Shown here: positions 33,939 through 45,100 of the stretch, one piece after another
How positions within the stretch are numbered: position 1 is the stretch's first letter
How the letters are laid out: each line of letters opens with the position of its first letter
Source of the DNA: Caenorhabditis elegans
Taxonomy: Eukaryota; Nematoda; Chromadorea; Rhabditida; Rhabditidae
Assembly (NCBI RefSeq): GCF_000002985.6
Contig: NC_003282.8
Span: 13,950,001 to 14,014,000 of the forward strand
DNA length: 64,000 nucleotides
Direction of reading: 5' to 3'
Position numbers and translations under genes: made by a program
The notes under the pieces: generated by a model
What the model was told of the DNA's origin: nothing
The model's input: the letters and a program-made list of their open reading frames with translations, nothing else
Databases searched by the model: none

Positions 33939-34326
33939 CTTTCTTTCAGAATAAAACAAAATATTTGACAAGTGAGAAGTAAAGGAAAATGAAATGGAAC
34001 AGAAGATGTCGCTTGTTATCTGCGTATTCTTGCTAACATCAAAATATCCATGAGAAATCACACCGAAAAATAGATTGATGCACTGATAACGAAATTTGAA
34101 GATAAAGAAACATTGAACATAGAATTTAAATTTCAATAGAAACCATTTTTCAGCGAACTTTTTCATTTCAAAAGGGCTGATTTTATTCAAAAACATTTTT
34201 GTACCAATTCAATTTTATTTTGAGCAGTTACTACAGTTCAAGCTTAATGCAAAGATAATAAAAACTAATTAACTTATGAAAGGTGGAGTACCTGGTGGAG
34301 GTAAAAGTATCTGGTTCAAAATCATT

Positions 34327-34393
34327 TTCTACTCGCAAAATTAAATAATAAAATGAATACAATAAAAACGTAGTTATGGACAATTTGAAACAG
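34327..34393 (-). ncRNA. 21U-RNA gene, predicted
   Basis: Core 34386-34393, next to the torsin relic; TATT puts the 5' U at 34347 (39 nt). Confidence 0.6.
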
Positions 34394-34440
34394 GGGAAAT
34401 ATTTACAACTCATCATTGAGTTCATTCAATTTTGTAAATG
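34391..34440 (-). pseudogene. relic of a third torsin 3' end
   Basis: Reading on the minus strand, a few codons end in ...LNDEL and a stop, then TTTCCCCTGTTTC. This repeats the stop region and start of the 3' untranslated region of both intact torsins (at 34514 and 32684). Nothing upstream of about 50 bp is recognisable. Confidence 0.6.
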
Positions 34441-34505
34441 TTGCTAAATCAACAAAAAAATTAAACACTTAGAATGAAAACAAATTTCTGGACATTTTGA
34501 AACAG
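34440..34505 (-). ncRNA. 21U-RNA gene, predicted
   Basis: Core 34498-34505, 9 nt past the upstream torsin stop; TAAT puts the 5' U at 34460 (38 nt). Confidence 0.55.
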
Positions 34506-34513
34506 AAAAAAAA

Positions 34514-35798
34514 CTACAACTCATCATTAAACTCTTTCTCCGAATTGAGTGAGAATCCCATCTTGGAAATTTCTAGTTCAGTTTTTGCATCTACACGTTT
34601 ACATCCTGACGAGGAAAATACCTTGCTAGATTCAGGGAAAAATTCAAGAGAATCGAGAACTCTTTGCATGAATTCTCCATCCTTTGCCAAATCATGTCTT
34701 CCGCGTTTTCGAAGATGTACTTGAATGCACTGGGAAACGTAGAACTTAGATAAGGGAAGAAATGGGATATAATGATCAATAAGCTGATTAGAGATCAATT
34801 CAGTGTTTCGTAGACCACCTTTCTCATTGAATGCATGTGACATAAGTGTTCGTTCAAAATGCTTCAACTCGAGTTGTGACCGTTTTTTAAGATTTCGACG
34901 ATGTTCCAATGCAATGTTCGCAATTTCAGAGCTTCCTTTGTTGCTTAGAAAAATGAAGGTAGTTTTTCGAAAGTCAACTTCAAAAACGGCTGGATAAAAA
35001 TCAAGAAAAGGTTTGATTGTTTGAACCAGTTCACTTTGTAATTTATCCACCTCATCAAACACGAAAATGGATCGATCACATCCGTCGGCAGATTGTATTA
35101 GTTGTTCTTTTAGTTTCAATTTATAATCCTCTATATGTTTGTTGTTTGGAAAATCCTTTGTTGCAACAAAATACTTCACATATGGGCTTTGAAGTCCACT
35201 TCTGAAACACTAATGCATTTTTTTCAGAAAGTATGCAAAATCTTGAACAATTACCGAAAAGTGTTTTTTGCGATGATTTCAGTCACATAGTTCTTTCCAG
35301 TACCCGGCCCACCATGAAATGAGAGAACTAACGGTTTCTGAGGATGCTCATTATGCCAGTGAGATTTGATTGAACGAACCACAGTATCTATTACCAAATG
35401 CTGGCCATAAATAAATCTAGAAAGATCTCTGTGTAGCTCTGAAATGGGAAACTATAACAAGTACTAACTCAAAAAGGGAGTTCTTTCAAATTTTCAATAC
35501 AGATTTTCTTTTGGCTTTTTTTTACAAAAGTACAAACTGTCTCATTCAAGCTTAAAAGGTGCGTAAATATTTTAAGTATTCACTTTTTCCACCGGAAGAG
35601 TCTAATTTGTTCAAATTGTATCTTATACTCACTAAGATAATCGAATATATCCGTTTCAAAACAGCATGTGCAAAATAACCATTTTAAAAACATTGGCAGT
35701 GATAAACTGCCGATTGGAAAAAGAATCAACAATAAAACATAAATTCTCATCACAAAAATGCAAAAATAGGTCAGAAATAATTTTGATGTATGTAACAT
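34514..35798 (-). CDS. torsin AAA+ ATPase (upstream copy)
   Basis: Exons 35798-35633, 35438-35255 and 35201-34514 give 1038 nt (345 aa). The two inner exon lengths (184 and 688 nt) are identical to the sister gene, and exon 3 is nearly the same sequence, so the pair is a tandem duplication. Walker A is GGPGTGKN (98-105), Walker B IFVFDEVDK, then GCK, ending FNDEL. ATG 35798 lies three bases after TTTCACAG, a good trans-splice acceptor, which favours this start. Met17 (35750) would give a cleaner signal peptide (RIYVLLLILFPIGS) and 329 aa. It is the first gene of the putative operon. One of the known worm tor-1/tor-2 pair. Confidence 0.9.
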
Positions 35799-37965
35799 AA
35801 ACTGTGAAATTGTTGGAATTTTAATCCCACAAACAATTGGAAAGGGATTACTGGTGAGCAGATTTGTGCGAAATCAAATGACCATTCAAATTATGAATTG
35901 CGTTTGTAATAGATTCTATAGGTAACTGAAAGCATGTTTTTATAATGTGCAATCAATTATAATTAAATTTTCTGAAGCACAGTTTCCTAGGATGAAAAAA
36001 CAATTGAAAAAAAGTAAACTGTACGATGTTGACAATGAACACGCCATTAGATTCAGTAATTAACGAATTCAATAAATGTTTTGAAAATGATTTGTGGAGG
36101 AATTCGATGAATGGGTCGATTAATCAATGAAATTACTTATAAAATCGAGAAAAGCTATCTATAAAAGTAGCAGAGTTTTTTTTTGTTGAAAAAGTAAAAC
36201 TGTATGTTATTTATGTTCCATATGTGCTTGATCCAAGGAAGTGCCGCAACCTTTTGCTCTGGAAGTTTCTGATTTTTCAAATGTTGTTAAAACACTGTTA
36301 AAGATACTATTGTGACGTCAGAATTTCCTAAGATAATATATACCTAGTCCATTTTCTGTAGAGCAAAGAAAGAAGAGATTCCAATTATTTTTAAGATTCC
36401 AATTAGTTCTATTTTTTGTGACTCGCGTGTTTTTTGGTGCCTGAAAAACTATTTTTTTTGATAACGCGGCTAAGCACAGAATGGGACAGACTTAATCTTC
36501 CAATATTTTCATAACTATATGAAACATACAAGTTTTGGAAATATAAAAAGCTATAGAATTAAAAATAAACAAATTATCAGAAAGGTGTCAAATTGCAATT
36601 ACAATTACCAGTTTTTTTACGGAGAAAAAATTTGCTCGACTAAAAATGGTGTTTCAATTCCAATTTTCAGCTTTTCAATTTTCAATAAAAATTTTTTAAA
36701 AGCCAAAACAAAGACGGCAGTAGAAAGATTTTTCTGGGTACGATAAATGAACCATTAGAAACAATAGAAAAAAGTTCCACATTTATCAATGTTTGCAGAA
36801 TATTCTCGATAAACATGAATGTTTCAAAGCCATACAAGAGAAATCTGAAACAAAATTTTAATTGACGTATACTATGGGAAAATTGTATTCAAAAATGTGA
36901 ATATGGAAAAATACTTCGACACAGCGAAACAAACTTTTTATATCAAATTTAACAGTTACAAATGGCTGAAAAACGCTGCCTGAAGCGCATATTTAGGAGA
37001 CCTTCCGAAAAAATGTTTTCCAGCTTTGACAGATGTTTCAGAAAAAACAAGTTTTCATATCTCTCTGGGAACTAAAACAAGAGTAGCTAGCAAGTTAACC
37101 GGTTTAAAATTTAATCTTGCAATTTTAATCAGTAATTTTATCAAAAAAAATCCAAAAATAATTATATTATTTCAAATAGTTGTGATCTTTCAATTACTCT
37201 TTAGAAATTTAGAAACAGTTTGTTATTGTACCGAAAAGTGACTTACTAAAAATTTTTCATTTAAACAATTATTACAAAAGTACTGATGAACAGATTTATA
37301 GGAAATCAAATTACCATTCAAAAAAAAAAAGAATTTAGTTTGTAATCGATTCCAAAGGTAGTGTAGATATTTTTTTGAGAACAACAAATAAACAATTAGA
37401 AACAGTAAAAAAAATTGAAAATACTCACATTTATCAATGTAAGCGGAAAATTCCTGATAACAAGCATGTTTTAAAATTATATAGTGTGATTCTCAAACAA
37501 AAATGTAATTTATTGATTTATTTACAGCATAATTTTATTTTGAATTTTAATGGGGAAATATATTCAAAAACTGTAAATATGGGAGGATACTGTGAAATAA
37601 CAATTTATACACAACTCATTTGTCAAATAAGAAAAATGTTCAGAAAATAACTTTAAAAAAAACGCTGCCTTTGGTACCTAAAATGCCTAATCCACAACAA
37701 ACTGAATATTACTAAACTCCTAATATTTTCAAAATACATAACACGAATGTGTTATGTATTCTAAAAATTAAGATTTGATTCCAATTCCCAGTTTTTCAAT
37801 TTTAATCAAATTGTGGAGACGCCAAAAAGATAAGTAGAGTAGATTTATGCAAGGAGCAATAAATAAACAATTAGAGTAAGTAGAAAGTGTTTAATGATCC
37901 ACACATTCAACATCACCATATTTCATGAAAAATTGTTTAAATCACACAATGTTTTATTCAAATAT

Positions 37966-37973
37966 TGAAACAG
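37966..37973 (-). promoter_or_regulatory. 21U-RNA core motif without placed YRNT
   Basis: Exact core in the degenerate repeat region. No YRNT at 37-42 nt. Confidence 0.3.
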
Positions 37974-38003
37974 AAGTTTTTTTTAAATCTAAAAAAATTT
38001 GCA

Positions 38004-38069
38004 CTGTTTCAAACAGTTGTGAAATTCCAACTACGCTTACAAGTTTGTTCTAATGCAGAAATTTTGTTC
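38004..38069 (+). ncRNA. 21U-RNA gene, predicted
   Basis: Core 38004-38011, then AACAGTTGTGAAA; TGTT puts the 5' U at 38049 (38 nt). Confidence 0.65.
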
Positions 38070-38707
38070 ACTAAAAATTTATATTAATTCCAATTTCTAA
38101 ATTATCAACTTCCAATTAGTAACCTCAAAAGGCTAGAAAATAAAAAACAATTGGTTACTTGGCTCAAATGACTTAAATTTATTCTGCAATGTTTTTTGTG
38201 CTCTCTTGGTGCCTGGAAAATTAAATGAAAGCAAAGCTAGCTATTATTTATCTTCCAATGTTTTCAAAACTATATAAAACATAAAAATTTTAAAAACAGT
38301 TACGAAAATAATTTTAAAAAATCACTGTTTCGCACAGTTGTTAAATTTCAAATGCGCTCACAAGTTGTATTGGACTATTGAGAGTTGTATTCAAAAAATT
38401 AAGATATAATTCCAGCTTCCAGTTTTTTAATTTTCAATCAATGCAATGTTTGGAAGACACCAAAGAGATAAGTGGAGTAGATAGATTTATTTTAGGAAAA
38501 ATAAATAAAATATTAGAATAAGTAGAAAATGTTTCAATTATCAATATTTTATATGTTTTAAGGATATAAAAAATGATTCAAATGTTTTTTGTTTTGTTGT
38601 GAGACCCTCCCATGATGTTCCAGAACGAAAGTTTACCGGTTTTTGGTAGATTTACAGACCGGAAACTTTTCATAGTCGTCGTCTTTCTCAAAAAACTAAT
38701 TTGGGTT

Positions 38708-38775
38708 TCTATAACATCACACTACTTAATAAAATTGTTTTAATCACACATTGTTTTATTCGAAAATTGAAACAG
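38708..38775 (-). ncRNA. 21U-RNA gene, predicted
   Basis: Core 38768-38775; TATT puts the 5' U at 38728 (40 nt). Confidence 0.55.
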
Positions 38776-39132
38776 AAAATTTTTTAAAAATCTAAAAAAT
38801 TTTGCACTTTTTCAGAACGTTGTCAAATTGCAATTCCACTTAACAGTTGTGCTATATAAGGAAGTACCTGCTTTTAATTTCAACTATTTCTACCTGATCA
38901 AACATGATATTTGAATTCCAATTTCAATTTTCAGTTTAGTACCTCAAGAGTTAGATCAAGCTGTCAAAAAGTGATCGATTGTGAGCCAATGAGAAATAGA
39001 GATAAATTGGTCAACCACCAAAATCTTTTCTTTTTTCATGTGGTTTTCATTTTGCATCTCATTTCTGTTTTTCATCTACATCTAAACATTTTCATTCTTC
39101 TCATTCCGTCACCCCATTCTGTTCCCGGAATC

Positions 39133-42100
39133 ATGGAATCAAAAACTGCAATTTTCGAAAAGTAAGTTGGCCTTTTTGTGGGAAAATGACCGGGTTGTGC
39201 TTTTTTTCTGTTGCAAAGAGAAATTTGAATCTTTTTCGAGGGTCAAGAACATGTGATTTGCTTAATGGAAATTGGGTACAAAGATGTCTCAAATGGACAT
39301 TTACAAGAATAAAATTCCTTTTTTTTCAATACTTTAGGAAATTGAAATTTTTTTATTTCATGTTTCAAAGTGTGGTTTTATGCATGGAAAATTGAAAAGC
39401 GTACTGACTTTTTTAGCCTTTTATTTAAATTTTTCTATATGTAAATTGACTTGGAATATATTTTTAAATCAAGTTTTCTACATTTCTAATTTTTATTTAG
39501 TGCAATTTGGAAAAATGGAAATTTACAAGAATAAAATTATTTTTTTTCAATACTTTAGAAAATTGAAAATTTCGTTACTTCATGTTTCATTGTGTGGTTT
39601 TTAGTAGGAAGAAATGAAACGCATAATGATATTCCTATTGACATGGACTCACTTTCTAGTTGCAAATTTGTAACTTAATTTGTAATAAGTCCAATAAAAT
39701 TTGCCAGAAATTTATAAAAATCGTTGTTTTTTGAAGTTAATCTGCCGCTCATAGGCAACATACAAATTTTTCAACTTTTGAGAGAATTGGCTGAAAATGA
39801 ATTTTCTTGGAACGCTGCCAAAACATCTATCGCATTGGAAGAATAGTTGATTGCCCGTAAAATATGTGAATGTTTTATAAAACATTGCACAGTTGATTAG
39901 AAATTACGAAAAGCTGTTAAATACGCTCAGATGGAATTTTTTTTCCCTTAAATGATAATTTTCGCAATTTTTTCCATTTAATGGAGATGCAAATTGAACG
40001 CGCCTGTATCATCCTTCTCTCTCCCATCAATATGCAATTTAGGCGCGCGGAACCCGTGAGATGTCGGCGGCCTGATATTGGTTTAGGTCAAAATTTTTGC
40101 CTTTTCTCCGTGAGTGGACGAGAAAAAGGCGGGGCCTAAATATTAGGTTTTCTGCAGTACACGCCACGCAGTTTTTTGTTTTGAGTGTACTATGCAATGA
40201 AATGTACTTTTTTATTGTGTTAAGAAATATTGAATTGAACTTACGGGTTTTTCGTTCTGAAAAGAAAATTTTTTTCAGAAAAGTTACTGTTTTCATTTCT
40301 TAAAAAATAAGACTTCAGAAAATGGTGGAATTAATACATCTTTTCTGTTTGGAAACCACGCAAAAATAAAAAAAAAACAGTGACAGTGACACTGTATGAT
40401 TCTGATTGGTTTCTCGTTGCCAATATAAACTAAACACATGAACAAAAAAGTAATATTTAATTATACATAAATTTTCAAATTTTGTGTATCTTCACACTTT
40501 CCATATATAGACACTTAATTGTTATGCCTACTCGCATTTCATATCCCGTTTTGAAAATTTCAAATGTTTTGTGAGTCATCGAATATGTTTTGTACCATGC
40601 AACACCATGCAAGATTTTGTCAAGAATAATTTTTCCTTGAGAAGTTACAAAATGTAGTCTACAATATAGACAATTTCTGTGAAATCAATTATAGATGAAT
40701 TCAATTTTTTATTTCAAAAAAATCGTGCACTAAAAGATTTTTTTTTAAATATACATGCAACTGCAACTGCCCTGCGTTTTTTCCATTTTTGTTTGAAATT
40801 AAACAATGAAAGTGGAACAGTAGAAACAACTTTAAATTTTCTGAAAAAAATCCATTTCGGCATTTACATTTCTAAAGAACTCCAAAAATGCTTCCACTTT
40901 ATTTTTTTCATACATCGGAGTTTTATTTCCAATATTCCATTAATTTTCATGTTTCAGTATGTCATTATATGCGTTTCCATATTTTTTATTTTATTATGTT
41001 CAACAAACTAACATCCCACTTTTGTATCAATATTCCTTGAAAGTTCAATTTGTTCTAAAACGGTTACCAATTTCATTTTGGCTATCCAATTTTTATCGGA
41101 ATATAATATGAAATAAAATTGACTTTTTTATTGAGTTGAGATGGAATTGAACCAATATTCTAGAGAAAAAAAAGTTATTGAATTGAACCGCTCACCTTTT
41201 TTTTCTCAAAGTTTGAACATTTCCCAGCAGCTGGAGAATTCATTTTCGGGGTTCTCATAGATTTTACTTTGATTAATTCATTTTCAAATTGGTTTTTTGT
41301 TCCTAAATCTCAGCGATATTATTGCAGTCTGAGCCTGTGAAATTCTGTGGTGGTAGAAAAACAACCTCTCAAAAGAATAGTTTTAACGAATAGTTTTAAT
41401 GAGAATAGCTTTAACGAACCGATATTCAAATATTATTGAAACATTAATTTTTTTTTAATTTTCTAAAAATAACCTTTTTCTTTACTGTTTCAAATTGTTG
41501 ATAAGTGTGGTCAATTAATAAATTTGGCATTACGTGTTGAGAACTGTTGTGTTGAGAACTAGTATATTTTTGGTATAAAGAATATATTCCAACTTTCAGA
41601 ATTTTTCGAAAATCTTTAGTAGAGTGAAAAGTATTAATGTATTTTCTCAACCTGCAACTCAACCTCCCTGAAAAATAACTGAACCGAAAGCATTAGCTCC
41701 TCCCCCGTCTGCCTTTCTTTTCAATTCAAATACTACGAATGAACACTTGCTCTTTCATCCCTCCTTCTTCCACTAAATGCTTCAATCCGTGTTTTTATTT
41801 TTGAAATATATATATGGATAGATATACAACGACTACGACCAATTTATTGGTGTCATTTCAAAAGCTCATTTTCCAATTCTAAATCGTTCATTTTAGTATA
41901 TCGCAGGGCAAATTGGGAAATTAAAACGAGGTATTATTGTTTCTGAAATTCTAAGCGTAATATGAAAATAAAACTGTTGAAAATTATTAAGTTCACAAAC
42001 ATTTCCTACAAATTTGAAAATACATGAGTAACTAGACTTCAGCTCTTTCAGAGTCATACGATGAAAAAGAAAACATTGAAAAAGGAGAAACACAATTTTT

Positions 42101-45100
42101 TATAAGAACTCGGTGAAACAGTAATAAAAACAAATTACTAGAACTTTTTTTTTCGACAAGTCCTATTTAGCGCCAAAATTGACTTTTTCGTGAAAATTAG
42201 TCTGACGACCGTTTCAACATGTTGTTAAAAATCTTGAAATGTTTGAATTTTTTAGTCATTTTTAGTCATTTCACGGAATTTTTTTAGGTTTACTGTTTTT
42301 TGTTCTCTTATCGGTGTCGCAATGTAGTTTTCGGTTTAAGAATTTTTTTAAGAACTTTGTGAAACGTGATCGACAAAAATTGTGAGAAATATTTGTTTTT
42401 TTTTCTACAAATTCTATTTCTGTCCTTTTTGTGATAGAAAAACTTATATACATGAAAACTATGCAGCTCCCTGTGAATTGTGGAAAAACACCTTTTTTTG
42501 TGAAAATAATTTGACGACCATTTCAACATGTTGTTAGATTCATTGGAATTTTAGGCATTCTATTCGTTCGATAATGGTTTTATCTAAAAACCCCCAAGAA
42601 AATTGAATTGTTAAACGGTTTTGATGGAAAAAAATCTACATGAAAATTTTTCAAGAGCAGTCTGAAATTGCTGTTGGCCAGTGCTATCTGGAAAAATTGG
42701 AAAAATCTCCAACATACCTGAAACTGATACGATTTTTTTCCTAACATAGCTAACTTTTATATGTTTTTATATATTTTTTCCTGTTGTTAAGTTTTCTCGC
42801 TGCTCCTATTGTGCTCTTGAAAATAGATACTAAAAAAGGCGGAACACAATTTTTTATAAGGACTCAGTGAAACAGTAATAACAAAAAGGACTAGAACAAT
42901 TTTTTCGACAAGATCCTATTCAGCGGCAAAAATGACTTTTTAGTGAAAATTTATTTGACGACCGTTTCAAAATGTTGTTAAAAGTTTTGAAATGTTTGAA
43001 TTTCTTAGTTCTGTCTTTTCGGAACTTAAAAAAATTCTACTTACTCTAAAGTGATTGAAGTGATCTTTGGAGTTTTTTCTGCCTAAAAAAGTTTTATTTC
43101 CCATCCAAAATTAGGTTTACTGTTTTTTTTGTTGTTGGCTTATCTCAATGTAGTTTTCCGTTGAGGAATTTTTTAAGAACTTTGTGAAACGTGATCGACA
43201 AAATTGTGAGAAATATTTGTTTTTTTCTACAAATTCTATTTCTGTCCTTTTTGTGATAGAAATACTTATTTACATGAAAACTATGAAGGTCCCTGTGTAT
43301 TTTGGAAAACATCTTTTTTAGTGAAAATAATTTGACGACTGTTTCAAAATGTTGTTAGAATTATTGGAATTTTAGATTCGTTTGATAATGATTTTATCTG
43401 AAAACCCCCAAGGAAATTGAATTGTCAAACGGTTGTGATGGAAAAATATACATAAAATTTTTTACGGAAATTTTTAAATTTTTAGTTTATCAAACACTTG
43501 CGAGCAATTCCAGAATGTCCAAAGCAAGCTGATTCAAACAGCCTAACTTATTTAAATGGACATCATTTTCATTCAGAAAAAATCTGTTTAAATCTGAAAC
43601 ATTGTTAGTCTGTTTCAACAAGTTGCTAAAATGGTCTGGGTGAAACTGTAAAAACTACAAAAAACAATTTCTACAAGAACCTTTTTTGATATCTTAATCC
43701 AATTTTTGCAAAGTAAACAGTTATGTGAACAAAAATTTTCAAAGTCTGTTTCAGCAAGTTGATAAAATGTTTGCATTTTTGAATTCTCATATTGTTTTCA
43801 GTTTGGACTTTGGAGTTTGCGAGTCAAAGTCCATAAAATAATTGAGTGAGTTATGTTGTTCGTGCCGTTTTATTTCATCTGTTTTGTCAACTTACATAAA
43901 ATTGAAAAGTACATAAAACGTCTGAAATAGAGCTGAAACCCCGGACATCCCGGTTGTTCCAGACGTCCGTTTCAAACAGACTTCGGAAGTCCGGCGTATG
44001 TTTGTTTATTTTCTAGTTCTCTCAAAGAAACTTATTTTCACAACTTACTTACTAAAATATTTCAAGTTCAGTTTCAACGCGGAACCAAGATTTTCCAAAC
44101 TCTTTTTAGCTAGAAAAAGCTTGTACATTTTCAAAGTATTGATTAGAGAGTTGATATTTTTAAATTTATTTAATTAATTTATTTATTTAATGGGTCTCTT
44201 TTAATCTTACGACTTTCAAAAAAAAAAAAACGGTTCCAAGCCAGTATTTTTGCAATAGTAAAGAAATATATTTTCTTTGAAGTCACAAATGTTTTTCATT
44301 ATGCCGCTCATCTTTCTTTTTGCTTTCCTTCCGTCATCTACGAGAACAAAAACATATTTATTTTGAATGTTTTGCAAATAAAATTCTGCAAAATTGTTTA
44401 ACATTCAAAATATCAACTGTTTCAGATGTTTCATAAATGGCAGGCATATTCTTATAAATTATTCTTGAAATTTTACTGTTTAGGTGATTCAATTAATTTA
44501 ATTAATTACAAAAAAAAACACTTACTGGTTGAGAATCAAAAAAATAGGTGCAATTCTCCTCGAGGAGTACACAAGTTGCGTAATTCGTCATACCTTATCG
44601 GTCATTTTTTTTCCATTTTCAAAAATAAAGCGCTTTACCTGGACTTGTTAAATATACCCTAAATAAAACTACATACAAATTTTTGAACGAGATCTTTAGT
44701 CCTTGGTATATATTGAAACCTTATGAGACGGCCCTTCAAAATGAAGTGGTCCGTCTTATTCATTTCAATAATGACGGTGATCAGGTATTAGGCAACCTGG
44801 TTTTTATGACTACCGTATGACTCTGTGGGACTAGGGGGTTCAGTTTTTTAACAGCTTGTTTAAAGTTCACTTTTACAAAATTTACAAATTTCTAGAATTT
44901 GGCCGTTTCATATTGTCGATTTACACTTGAAAATTTTTGTTTAATTCGGAACTGATTCAGATAATTGAACCAGATAAACTTCTTGTCACTTTTGACTAGA
45001 AAACAACAATTTTAAGGAGTTTTTGAAAGTGCTTATTGCCTTCTATTTTTTGCATTTTTAATTTTACAGTAACTAAATTTCTCCCAACAGGTTTGAAAAT

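Larger units (their letters stand above)
35802..39132. promoter_or_regulatory. divergent spacer between torsin operon and K2P channel, built of degenerate repeats
   Basis: No gene is supported. Segments recur in order. GAAATCAAATGACCATTCAAA and a following TTTGTAAT..GATTC..AGGTA occur at about 35868 and 37304. CCAAAAAGATAAGTAGAGTAGATTTAT-like segments occur at about 37826 and 38463, and a weaker copy lies at about 36700. TTCAATTTTCAATCAA-type lead-ins precede them. Promoters of both genes must lie here. The last 220 bp is pyrimidine-rich and includes the channel's 5' untranslated region. Confidence 0.55.
42090..43460. repeat. tandem duplication, two diverged copies of about 0.75 kb
   Basis: Shared landmarks appear in order in both copies. 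A TATAAG.ACTC.GTGAAACAGTAATA block is at about 42100 and 42855. TCGACAAG..CCTATT is at about 42150 and 42906. GTTTCAA.ATGTTGTTAAAA is at about 42211 and 42964. GTGAAACGTGATCGACAAA is at about 42360 and 43186. CCAAG.AAATTGAATTGT is at about 42593 and 43407. The offset grows from about 755 to 825 bp through indels. Confidence 0.85.
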
